A stretch of 64,000 nucleotides of DNA, taken from assembly GCA_016707885.1 (NCBI GenBank), contig JADJGU010000001.1, forward strand, positions 620,001-684,000, given 5' to 3'. The notes beneath the pieces are model-generated. The model saw only the letters and a program-made list of their open reading frames with translations, had not been told where the DNA came from and ran no database searches. Position 1 is the first letter of the stretch. Every line of letters begins with the position of its first letter. Origin of the DNA: Sphingomonadales bacterium (GTDB lineage Bacteria; Pseudomonadota; Alphaproteobacteria; Sphingomonadales; Sphingomonadaceae). A program made the translations under genes and the position numbers. Shown here piece after piece: positions 15,746-24,062 of this stretch.

Positions 15746-17248
15746 ATGGCCGAACCAATCCGACTAGCAGCCTCCAATGATGGAGAAGAACAGCGCCTGC
15801 CGCGCAATGTCGAGGCAGAGGCGGCGTTTCTGGGCGCGTTGCTGATCGACAACCGCATATTGGAAGATGTCAGCATCAAGCTGCGCCCCGAACATTTCTT
15901 CGAGCCTCTGCACGGGCGGATTTTCGATCAGATTTTACGGCTCATCGACCGCAATATGTTGGTCACGCCGGTCACGCTGAAACCGCTGTTCGAAAGTGAT
16001 GAGGCGATGAAGGAGTTGGGCGGGCCCGGCTATCTGGTGAAACTGACCGCTGACGGTTCGGGCCTGATTGGAGCACGCGATTTCGCACAACAGATTTACG
16101 ACCTGGCGCTTTTGCGCGAGCTTGTCAGCGTCGGGCGCGGGCTGGTGGAAGGCGCACTCGACACCAGCGACATCGTCGACCCCAAGGCGCAGATCGAGCA
16201 GGCCGAGGCGCAGCTCTACAAGGTTGCCGAGGGGGAGGGCGACACCGGAAGCATGAAGAGCTTCCTCGCGGCGTCGACCGAGGCGATCAAGAATGTCGAA
16301 AAGGCGCTGAACAGCGGTGGCCACCTCTCGGGCGTTACCACCGGCCTCGACAGCATCAATTCGAAATGCGGCGGCCTGCACAATTCGGACCTTATCATCC
16401 TTGCCGGACGTCCCGGCATGGGCAAGACCTCGCTCGCCACCAACATCGCGTTCAACGCAGCCCAGCGCTGGATCCGCGATCGTGAGGACGGCATTCCCGA
16501 AGAGAAAAGCGTCGGTGCCAAGACCGCCTTTTTCAGCCTCGAAATGTCGGCCGACCAGCTCGCGACACGTATTCTCGCTGAACAATCGGGCATCTCTTCC
16601 GAAGCCTTGCGCATGGGCAAAATCAGCCGCGACGATTTCCGCGAGCTTTCGCGCGCCAGCCGCGAGTTGCAGGAACTGCCGCTCTATATCGACGACACCC
16701 CCGCGCTCACCATCGCTGCGATGCGCACCCGTGCGCGCCGGTTGCAGCGCAAGCATGGCATCGGCCTGATCGTCGTCGACTATCTGCAGCTGCTGCAGGG
16801 CTCGTCGCGCAGCAGCGACAACCGCGTCAACGAAATCTCCGAAATCTCGCGCGGATTGAAGACACTGGCGAAAGAGTTGCAGGTGCCGGTGATCGCGCTC
16901 TCGCAGCTCAGCCGTGCGGTCGAGCAGCGCGAGGACAAGCGCCCGCAGCTGTCGGACCTGCGCGAATCGGGCTCGATCGAGCAGGACGCCGACATGGTGT
17001 GGTTCGTTTTCCGCGAGGATTATTATGTCGCCGCGCGCGAGCCCAAGCATGGCAGCGACGGTGATGTGAAAGCCACCGAGGAATATGAAAAGTGGCGCCA
17101 GGAAATGGAGCGCGTTTTCGGCACCGCCGAACTGATCGTCGCCAAACAGCGCCACGGTTCAACCGGCAAGGTGCGCATGAAGTTTGAGGCAAAGATTACC
17201 CGGTTTAGCGATCTCGCGGATGACAGCTACGATCAGGGCTATGAATGA
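15746..17248 (+). CDS. dnaB: Replicative DNA helicase DnaB
   Basis: A 500-residue hexameric replicative helicase. The N-terminal DnaG/DnaC-interaction domain is at residues 20-125 (NVEAEAAFLGALL). The RecA-like domain has Walker A GRPGMGKTS (221-229), Walker B with LIVVDYLQLL, and the conserved ELSRASRELQ, VPVIALSQLSRAVEQR and DLRESGSIEQDADMV. No intein is seen. The ATG at 15746 (MAEPIRLAAS) gives the family length; the frame opens earlier at 15680. The next gene starts within the dnaB stop. Confidence 0.97.
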   Translation: MAEPIRLAASNDGEEQRLPRNVEAEAAFLGALLIDNRILEDVSIKLRPEHFFEPLHGRIFDQILRLIDRNMLVTPVTLKPLFESDEAMKELGGPGYLVKLTADGSGLIGARDFAQQIYDLALLRELVSVGRGLVEGALDTSDIVDPKAQIEQAEAQLYKVAEGEGDTGSMKSFLAASTEAIKNVEKALNSGGHLSGVTTGLDSINSKCGGLHNSDLIILAGRPGMGKTSLATNIAFNAAQRWIRDREDGIPEEKSVGAKTAFFSLEMSADQLATRILAEQSGISSEALRMGKISRDDFRELSRASRELQELPLYIDDTPALTIAAMRTRARRLQRKHGIGLIVVDYLQLLQGSSRSSDNRVNEISEISRGLKTLAKELQVPVIALSQLSRAVEQREDKRPQLSDLRESGSIEQDADMVWFVFREDYYVAAREPKHGSDGDVKATEEYEKWRQEMERVFGTAELIVAKQRHGSTGKVRMKFEAKITRFSDLADDSYDQGYE

Positions 17249-17703
17249 AGTCGCTACTCGCCGCCTTCAGCCTGATGCTGGCCGCGTCCGCGCCCGCTGA
17301 GCCGATCAAGGAGCCTTTCATGTTGCACGCAGCCGGTGAGTTCGAAGTCTCGCTGAAACCCGTATCTGGCGCCGATGAAGCGCCGATGCGCCTATCGATC
17401 GACAAGCAATTCCGCGGCGATCTGGAGGCAACTAGCGTTGGTCAGATGATGGCGGGCGGCAACGAAGCTAATGGTTCGCGGGTCTATGTTGCCCTCGAAA
17501 CCGTCGCTGGTACGCTCAAAGGGCTGAAGGGCAGTTTCATCCTCGCGCATCGCGGGACGATGTCGGCCAACGGGCAGGCGCTATCGGTGATAATCGTTCC
17601 CGATAGCGGCACCGACCAGCTGAAAGGCATCGCCGGAAATCTCGATATCGATATTCGCGACGGCAAGCATTTCTATACGATGGACTATGTACTGCCCGAG
17701 TGA
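17245..17703 (+). CDS. DUF3224 domain-containing secreted protein
   Basis: A 152-residue protein of the DUF3224 family, a small beta-barrel of allene-oxide-cyclase-like fold. Signature segments are SIDKQFRGDLEATSVGQMM, GSRVYVALETVAGTL, GSFILAHRGTM and VPDSGTDQLKGI. A short hydrophobic N-terminus (KSLLAAFSLMLAASAPA) looks like a signal peptide. The start overlaps the dnaB stop (ATGA), so it is probably co-expressed at a low level with dnaB. Function unknown. Confidence 0.85.
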   Translation: MKSLLAAFSLMLAASAPAEPIKEPFMLHAAGEFEVSLKPVSGADEAPMRLSIDKQFRGDLEATSVGQMMAGGNEANGSRVYVALETVAGTLKGLKGSFILAHRGTMSANGQALSVIIVPDSGTDQLKGIAGNLDIDIRDGKHFYTMDYVLPE

Positions 17704-18424
17704 CGCGCCGCCAAAATATAGTTGAGCGCCTTGTTCGAACTGAGATGCAAACCCGATAGCGGTGAGAAGGCAATGCCCTCCATCGCAATGACCTCTAGCC
17801 CGGCATCTGTTAGCAACGCCGTAACCTCTTCGGGCGTCAAAAACTTGTCCCAGTCATGCGTTCCGCGCGGCACCTGCCCAAGCCGCTCGGCTGCTTCGAC
17901 GAGGAACAGCTTGGACGCAGCAGTGCGGTTCGGGGTCGACAGGATCATCAGTCCATTGGGTTTCAATCGCGCAGCCAGTTCGCCAACAAATGCTGACGGA
18001 TCGGTGACATGCTCGATCACCTCCATTGAAGTGACAAGATCGAACTGACCTAGATTCTGGGCCGCAAGCTCGCCTGCACGATAGTCGATAGCCAAACCCG
18101 ACTGCGCCGCATGCGCCTTCGCCGCCGCAATATTCTCAGCCGCCGCATCAACGCCCGTAACCGCCGCCCCCAGCCTTGCCAATGGTTCGCACAGCAGCCC
18201 TGCCCCGCAACCGACATCCAGCGCGCTCGTGCCGGCCAGTGGCTTCATTGACGTCTCGTCGCACCCGAAATGCATATCGATCTGCCGCCGGATGAAGCCC
18301 AGCCGCACCGGATTGAGCTTGTGCAGCATCGCGCTCGATCCTTTGGGTCCCACCAATCCGCCGCCAGCGCACCGAAATGCGCGGCCTCATTTGGATCGAT
18401 GGTAGTTTTTCTGTTCGCAGCCAT
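17685..18424 (-). pseudogene. ubiG: Ubiquinone biosynthesis O-methyltransferase UbiG, frameshifted
   Basis: SAM-dependent methyltransferase for two O-methylations in ubiquinone synthesis. The N-terminus (TIDPNEAAHFGALAADWWDPK) and the rest (GSSAMLHKLNPVRLGFIR, then motif I ALDVGCGAGLL and TSMEVIEHV) lie in different frames. Adding one C on the plus strand in the CC at 18340-18341 restores WWDPKGSSAMLHKLNP and a protein of about 246 residues, the normal length. The ATG at 18424 (MAANRKTT) was taken; another lies at 18439. Likely a sequencing error, as ubiquinone is essential for respiration. Its 3' end overlaps the DUF3224 gene by 19 bases; divergent from lysC. Confidence 0.88.
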
Positions 18425-18495
18425 GCTTGCCTTTGTCATATCCTGTCCCTATCAGCGCCGCTGTTTGTAATATAGCCCTTTCACGCAAGGTTCCT

Positions 18496-19869
18496 ATGGC
18501 CCGGATAGTCATGAAATTTGGCGGCACCTCTATGGCGGGGACCGAGCGGATTCGCCGCGTGGCGCAGATTGTGAAGCGTCAGGCCGAGCGTGGTAACGAG
18601 GTTGCCGTCGTGGTTTCCGCTATGTCTGGCGAGACCGACCGGCTTGTCGGCTTTTGCCGTGAAGCCAACCCGCTTTACGATCCTGCCGAATATGACGTTG
18701 TCGTCGCAAGTGGCGAACAGGTCACTTCCGGCCTTTTGGCGATCACGCTGCAGGCGCTGGGCTGCAAGGCGCGCAGCTGGCTCGGCTGGCAATTGCCGAT
18801 CCACACCGACGATGCTTATGCCAAGGCGCGCATCGGCACGATCGACAGCGACGCTCTGCTCGCCTCGATGGCCGAAGGCACCATTGCCGTGATCCCCGGC
18901 TTTCAGGGGTTGACCGACGACAACCGCATCACCACGCTGGGCCGTGGCGGGTCGGACACGTCGGCGGTCGCGGTTGCCGCCGCGATCAAGGCCGACCGTT
19001 GCGATATCTACACCGATGTCGACGGCGTCTACACCACCGACCCGCGCATCGTCAGCCGCGCCCGCAAGCTGAAGGCAGTGACCTACGAAGAAATGCTCGA
19101 GCTGGCCTCGGTCGGTTCCAAAGTGTTGCAGACCCGCTCGGTGGGTCTGGCAATGAAGGAAGGGGTGCGCGTGCAGGTGCTCAGCTCCTTCATCGACGAA
19201 AACGCCCCCAGCGCAGATACCATCCCCGGCACGATGATTGTGACCGACGAAGAACTGGAGAATGCCCAAGTGGAACGCCAACTGATCACGGGTATCGCCG
19301 CCGACAAGAATGAGGCGAAGATCACTTTGACCCGCGTGCCCGACCGCCCCGGTGCGGTGAGCCATATATTCGCACCACTCGCGGAATCGAACATCAATGT
19401 CGATATGATCATCCAGAATGTCGGCCGCGACAAAGGCGAGACCGACGTGACCTTCACCGTGCCGCAGGCCGACCTCGCCCGCGCCACCGACGTGCTGCAG
19501 AACCAGCGCGAAGCCATCGGCTATAACCGCCTGATCCCCGACACCAAGGTCGCCAAAATCTCGGTCGTCGGCGTCGGCATGAAGAGCCATGCCGGCGTAG
19601 CCTCCACGATGTTCACCGCACTCGCCGACCGCAAGATCAACATTCAGGCGATCTCCACCTCTGAAATCAAGGTCTCGGTGTTGATTGACGAGGATGAAAC
19701 GAACGGCAGGGATTTTAGCTCACGGGGGCGCCGGGCCATGAGCGGTGCAGGCGGGTCGCCATGTGTCCACCGGGAATTGGTCCGGACTGCTCAAATCCGC
19801 TATCAAGCACCGCAAAGAAGCTCTTGGGCTATGAAATCGAAAAGCCTTTGGGCTTTCTTTGAAGACTGA
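18496..19869 (+). CDS. lysC: Aspartate kinase, abnormal C-terminus
   Basis: First enzyme of the aspartate pathway (Lys, Thr, Met, diaminopimelate). KFGGTS at residues 7-12, GRGGSDTSAVAVAAA and DIYTDVDGVYTTDPR mark the kinase domain, and two ACT domains follow (from about residue 265). The family sequence is normal until VSVLIDEDE near residue 401. The expected end (TELAVRVLHTAYGLD-type) is then replaced by about 56 unrelated residues (NGRDFSSRGRRAM...). No one-base change restores the normal end. Either the DNA after about 19700 is rearranged or misassembled. Start at 18496 preceded by AAGG; divergent from ubiG. Confidence 0.9.
   Translation: MARIVMKFGGTSMAGTERIRRVAQIVKRQAERGNEVAVVVSAMSGETDRLVGFCREANPLYDPAEYDVVVASGEQVTSGLLAITLQALGCKARSWLGWQLPIHTDDAYAKARIGTIDSDALLASMAEGTIAVIPGFQGLTDDNRITTLGRGGSDTSAVAVAAAIKADRCDIYTDVDGVYTTDPRIVSRARKLKAVTYEEMLELASVGSKVLQTRSVGLAMKEGVRVQVLSSFIDENAPSADTIPGTMIVTDEELENAQVERQLITGIAADKNEAKITLTRVPDRPGAVSHIFAPLAESNINVDMIIQNVGRDKGETDVTFTVPQADLARATDVLQNQREAIGYNRLIPDTKVAKISVVGVGMKSHAGVASTMFTALADRKINIQAISTSEIKVSVLIDEDETNGRDFSSRGRRAMSGAGGSPCVHRELVRTAQIRYQAPQRSSWAMKSKSLWAFFED
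19841..19860 (+). terminator. Weak terminator-like hairpin near the lysC 3' end
   Basis: AAAGCC-TTTG-GGCTTT hairpin followed by CTTT, just before the tga that ends the aberrant lysC frame. It could be the original lysC terminator, now read through by the extended frame. The stem is only 6 bp. Confidence 0.4.
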
Positions 19870-19917
19870 ATTCACAGCCAGGGACGGGTGGGGCGGCAGA
19901 TTTTGAAACAGGTGTTT

Positions 19918-20754
19918 ATGTCCAAACTCGCCCACCTCATGCACCGCGGTACCGAATTTCTTGGCTGCGAGGTCGCGATAATGTGCGGCGCCATGTCCTG
20001 GGTTTCGGAGCGCAATCTGGTTTCCGCGATCTCCAATGCGGGCGGGTTCGGGGTGATTGCGTGTGGGGCGATGACGCCCGAATTGCTCGATGCCGAAATT
20101 GCCGCGACCAAAGCCCTCACCGACAAACCCTTTGGCGTGAACCTGATCACCATGCACCCGCAGATCATGGAATTGATCGCGGTCTGCGCAAAGCATCAGG
20201 TCAGCCATATCGTGCTCGCCGGCGGGTTGCCGCCCAAGGGTAGCATCGAGGCGATCAAGGCAGCGGGAGCGAAGGTGCTGTGCTTTGCCCCTGCCCTAAC
20301 ACTTGCCAAGAAATTTGCCCGCTCGGGCGTCGATGCGCTGATTATCGAGGGCAGCGAAGCCGGAGGGCATATCGGCCCGGTGGCGACCAGCGTGCTGGCG
20401 CAGGAAATCCTGCCCGAACTGGGCGAACAGTTGCCGATTTTCGTCGCGGGCGGGATTGCGCGCGGCGGGTTAATCGCGAGCTATCTGGAAATGGGTGCGG
20501 CAGGCGTGCAGCTCGCAGAAAGCAGGTAGAGGTCGCCGCCAAACTGGATTCAGGCGAAATCGACATGGAGGCCGCTCAGCTTGGAAATCGAGCACTACTG
20601 GGCAGGCGCGCTGCGCCGCGCGGTGATCGACGGCGATGTCGAATACGGTTCGGTGATGGCGGGCCAGTCGGTCGGCATGGTGCATGTCGAACGACCCGTG
20701 GTCGATATCATCGCCAAGCTGGTGCGCGAGGCGGAAGAGGCTTTGGCGCGCTAA
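19918..20754 (+). pseudogene. Nitronate monooxygenase / 2-nitropropane dioxygenase family, internally deleted
   Basis: FMN-dependent TIM-barrel enzyme oxidising alkyl nitronates. The first 199 residues are normal: EVAIMCGAMSWVSERNLVSA, SNAGGFGVIACG, GVNLITMHP and the FMN phosphate loop EGSEAGGHIGP. After GAAGVQL (20514) the frame closes at a TAG. The C-terminal part continues in another frame as RRKQVEVAAKL through AGQSVGMV to the TAA at 20752. Roughly 40-50 codons of the family are absent between the two, so this is a deletion, not a one-base slip. It follows the anomalous lysC end by only a few hundred bases. Confidence 0.8.
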
Positions 20755-20800
20755 GACAAACTGTCTTGCCAAAGCAACACAGCAGCCGCATATCTTGCGG

Positions 20801-21268
20801 ATGGAAGATACCGACCAGCTAAAACCGCTCGATCCCGCTTATGTGAAAGTCATGCGCATAGGGGCGGCGGTCTTTGCCGCGATACCGCTGATCGGCGCGC
20901 TGGTGCTCGAGACAGCCCAGCTGACCGCGACCGGCATGTTCTTCATTCCGTCAGCCTTGCTCTCAGCATGGTTCGTTCTGGTCGTTCCCGGAAGGCGATT
21001 TGCCCGCTGGCATTATGCACTGGGCGCAGACCGGCTGCGCATCGTGCGTGGGTATCTGTTTTACAGCGACACCGTAGTTCCGCTGGGGCGGATCCAGCAT
21101 ATCGACGTGCATCAAGGCCCGATCATGCGTCGCTATGGCCTTGCGACACTGACGGTCCACACTGCCGGCAATCATAACGCCTCGGTCAGCCTGCCCGGGC
21201 TGCGCCATGAGGACGCGGTCGAAATGCGCGAGACGATCCGCGAATATATCAAGGCGGCGCAGGGTTGA
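20801..21268 (+). CDS. PH domain-containing membrane protein (YdbS-like)
   Basis: A 155-residue protein with two N-terminal transmembrane helices (residues 18-38 and 45-63) and a bacterial PH (bPH2) domain beginning near ARWHYALGADRLRIVRG, with the typical TVVPLGRIQHIDVHQGP turn. Its stop overlaps the TTG start of the next gene, the usual YdbS-YdbT pair. In Bacillus the pair protects against membrane-active peptides; the role in alphaproteobacteria is unknown. The ATG at 20801 begins at MEDTDQL; the ribosome-binding site is weak. Confidence 0.87.
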   Translation: MEDTDQLKPLDPAYVKVMRIGAAVFAAIPLIGALVLETAQLTATGMFFIPSALLSAWFVLVVPGRRFARWHYALGADRLRIVRGYLFYSDTVVPLGRIQHIDVHQGPIMRRYGLATLTVHTAGNHNASVSLPGLRHEDAVEMRETIREYIKAAQG

Positions 21269-22794
21269 ACCACGCGCTTCCCGAAACCGGAGACCACGCC
21301 GCCGCAGGCGAGCGGCTGCACCCACTGGGGCTGATTGCGGGTCTGATTGCGGGGCTGCCGCAACTGATATTTCCGATGTTCGCCGCCGTGTTCGGCACCG
21401 GCAGTCGCGACCAGCCCGAGCTGATCCCGATCGTGATTTTGGCGGTGTTGCTGATCAGCCTGTTCTTCCGCTGGCTCGCATGGCTGCGCTTTCACTATCA
21501 TGTCGGTGAAGACGATATCCGCATTGAACGCGGGATATTGAGCCGGTCGGCGCGCTCCATACCCTATGACCGTATCCAGGATGTCAGTGTCGAACAGAAA
21601 CCGTTGGCCCGACTTCTCGGCATCGGCGAGGTTAAATTCGAAACCGGCGGCGGCGAAGGCGAGGACGCCAAGTTGAGCTATGTCTCGCTCGAGGAAGCCG
21701 AGCGGCTGCGTGAGACGGTGCGAGCGCGCAAGGCAGGGATGGTCGCGCAGGAAGCCAGCGCAGAAGAGGTGGCGGAGGTAGAGACTTCCCCTGTGTTTGC
21801 AATGGACACAAAGCGCCTTGTCATCCTCGGCATCTATTCGTTCAGCCTCGTGATTTTCGCGGTGCTCGGCGGTGTCGCGCAACAGTTCGATTTCCTGCTC
21901 CCGTTCGACTGGTGGGATTTCAAGGACTGGATCGGTATCGCCGAGGAAAACGGTGTCGATATCACGCGCATCAACCGAAGCGTGCAGATCGGCGGTGCGA
22001 TCATCGCGCTGACGGCCCTTACCGTAATCGGCTTTGCCACGGGTATCGTGCGCACCTTCCTGAAGGAATATGGCTTCCGCCTTGACCGCACCACAAAAGG
22101 CTTTCGCCGCCGCCGGGGGCTGCTGACGTTGACCGATGTCGTGATGCCGGTCGCGCGGGTGCAAGCGGCAGTTGTCGAGACAGGACCGATCCGCAAGCGC
22201 AGCGGCTGGCACGCGCTCAAATTTGTCAGCCTCGCGCAGGAAAGCAAGGATGAGAGCCACCATATGGTTGCGCCGCTGGCGCACCTCGATGAAATCTGGC
22301 CGATCGCGGCAGAGGCAGGCATCGGTGCGCCGACCGCCGATACACTGATGCAGCGTGGGCGTTTCACCTGGTGGGTCGCTGGCAGTTTGCTGGTGCTACC
22401 GGTAGTCTTTGCGGCGATGGCGGCAGTCACCCTCTTCGCCGATGCATCGCCCGCCAAATCACTGCTTTTGCTGCTTATCCCCGCCGCGATGTTGATCATC
22501 GGCGCGGTCGAATGGAGGATTTATCGCCACGCCGACGATGGAGCGCAGCTGTATGTAAGGCGCGGATGGTGGCGGCAGCAGCTGACTGTGATGCCGCAGG
22601 TCCGTGTGCAGAGCGTGGAAATCGCACAAAGCCCCCTCGCGCATCTGGCAGGCTTGGTGTCGCTGCGCTTTGGTGTCGCGGGCGGCAAACTGGAAATGAT
22701 TGCGCTATCTCGCGAAACTGCCGAAGCCATCCGCGACCGCGTACTTGCGGTTGCCGCGCCGGTCGACTTTTCCGAGATCAACCGAAGGGGTTGA
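21265..22794 (+). CDS. PH domain-containing membrane protein (YdbT-like)
   Basis: A 509-residue partner of the preceding protein, with a TTG start overlapping its TGA and CAGGG just upstream. It carries repeated units of paired transmembrane helices plus a bPH2 domain: the first (FHYHVGEDDIRIERGILSRSARSIPYDRIQDVSVEQ), a second around residue 270 (GFRLDRTTKGFRRRRGLLTLTDVVMPVARVQ) and a third near 430 (LYVRRGWWRQQLTVMPQVRVQSVEIAQSP). Length and architecture match YdbT. Its last 17 bases overlap the convergent PhoD-like gene. Confidence 0.87.
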   Translation: MNHALPETGDHAAAGERLHPLGLIAGLIAGLPQLIFPMFAAVFGTGSRDQPELIPIVILAVLLISLFFRWLAWLRFHYHVGEDDIRIERGILSRSARSIPYDRIQDVSVEQKPLARLLGIGEVKFETGGGEGEDAKLSYVSLEEAERLRETVRARKAGMVAQEASAEEVAEVETSPVFAMDTKRLVILGIYSFSLVIFAVLGGVAQQFDFLLPFDWWDFKDWIGIAEENGVDITRINRSVQIGGAIIALTALTVIGFATGIVRTFLKEYGFRLDRTTKGFRRRRGLLTLTDVVMPVARVQAAVVETGPIRKRSGWHALKFVSLAQESKDESHHMVAPLAHLDEIWPIAAEAGIGAPTADTLMQRGRFTWWVAGSLLVLPVVFAAMAAVTLFADASPAKSLLLLLIPAAMLIIGAVEWRIYRHADDGAQLYVRRGWWRQQLTVMPQVRVQSVEIAQSPLAHLAGLVSLRFGVAGGKLEMIALSRETAEAIRDRVLAVAAPVDFSEINRRG

Positions 22795-23944
22795 TCACCT
22801 GCTCCTCAATCAGGCTGCCATCATCCTTGCGCAGCGAAAGCTTCACAGTCTTCGCATCCCAATCGATATCGATCTGCCCGAAATTGGGGATCGACCAGAA
22901 GCCGCCCGTGCGCGCCGGATCAGGCTCACGGTCACGGTTGTCTCCTTTGCCGAACGACATGTTCAGCGACGACGAGGTGAAGTCCCATAGCGGCCTCGAG
23001 AGCCCCTTCACTTCGGTCTTGTAAAAACCGGCGGAATGGCGATCGCCGGACAGGATCAACGCATTATTCACGCCCTTGTCGGCGAGAAGGCGATAGAGCT
23101 TCTCGCGCTCGCGCGGGAAATTGGTCCAGCCTTCGAAATTGTGCGCGCTGGTGACAATTTGGGTCGACGAAACGATGATGCGCACATCGGCGGGCTTTGC
23201 AAGCTCACCCGCCAGCCATTGCCACTGCACCTCACCCAGCAAGGTAGCTTTCTTGTCTTCATTTGGCAGATACCAGCCCAGCGCCGGGCCCGGATCGCGA
23301 TAGGGCATCCGGACAAGGTCCGACCGGAAGAAGCGCGTATCGAGCAGGATGAACTGCACCCGCTTTCCCTCTGGCCCGACGATGCGGCTTTCAAAAACTC
23401 CGGGGCGGGATTTTACTTCGTCGCTCGACGCCCAATAGCTTTCGTACACCTTCTCGGCATATTCCTTGAACGCAAAGCTGCCGCCCGCATCATTGGCTCC
23501 GAAATCATGATCGTCCCATGTTGTCAGCATCGGCACCGAGCGGCGGAAACGGTCCCATTCCTGCCGCGTGGAAAGCTTGCGATAACTGGCAGTGAGCGTC
23601 GGCATATCGGCGCTCCACTGCGAACCGGTATCGCCATAAACATTGTCGCCGATCAGCAGGAAAGCCTGCGGCTTTTGCGCGGCGATCACATCCCAATAGG
23701 CCATCGAACGGTTTTCATTCTGGCACGAACCAAAGGCGATGCGGGTCAGGACAGTGTCGCTGTTCAAGGCAGGATTGGGGGCTGCGACCGGCAATTTGGC
23801 AGCCAGACCGGCATAAAATGGCCGCAGTGCTTCCTGCGCCGTTGAGGGTGTAGCGCTGGCTGATACATCCTTAGCCGGACCGGTCGCACATCCCGCAAGG
23901 GTTAGCATTGCGGCCGATGCCAATATCCCGTGACCTACGCGCAT
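22778..23944 (-). CDS. PhoD-like alkaline phosphatase D family lipoprotein
   Basis: A 388-residue lipoprotein with lipobox LAGC (Cys19) and a metallophosphatase domain of the PhoD type: IAFGSCQNENR, LLIGDNVYGDTG, TTWDDHDFGAND and LILSGDRHSAGF carry the metal ligands. PhoD enzymes are phosphodiesterases/phosphatases in the periplasm. The ATG at 23944 has GAGGG upstream. Convergent with the PH-domain pair. No Pho box was identified in the gap to the DUF885 gene. Confidence 0.9.
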   Translation of the reverse strand: MRVGHGILASAAMLTLAGCATGPAKDVSASATPSTAQEALRPFYAGLAAKLPVAAPNPALNSDTVLTRIAFGSCQNENRSMAYWDVIAAQKPQAFLLIGDNVYGDTGSQWSADMPTLTASYRKLSTRQEWDRFRRSVPMLTTWDDHDFGANDAGGSFAFKEYAEKVYESYWASSDEVKSRPGVFESRIVGPEGKRVQFILLDTRFFRSDLVRMPYRDPGPALGWYLPNEDKKATLLGEVQWQWLAGELAKPADVRIIVSSTQIVTSAHNFEGWTNFPREREKLYRLLADKGVNNALILSGDRHSAGFYKTEVKGLSRPLWDFTSSSLNMSFGKGDNRDREPDPARTGGFWSIPNFGQIDIDWDAKTVKLSLRKDDGSLIEEQVINPFG

Positions 23945-24062
23945 CGCTTTTCCCTCTTGTTGTTGCCCTAGTTCATGCGCTGCCATGCCATGATGTCAAG
24001 CCTGTGACATTGTGTGGAGGCTAGCTGGTCGTTAGAAGGTCTGCAAATTCGGGAGGTAAAAT

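Noticed and set aside
15935..17155. Long minus-strand frame (406 codons) opposite dnaB
   Set aside because: Shadow of the dnaB codon pattern in GC-rich DNA; no recognisable domain, and dnaB on the plus strand is certain.
18481..19590. Long minus-strand frame opposite lysC
   Set aside because: Composition of His/Gly/Val-rich shadow type, antisense to a conserved enzyme.
23950..24005. TTGACA-like -35 box on the minus strand upstream of the PhoD-like gene
   Set aside because: No convincing -10 box at the right distance; TTGACA alone is too common.
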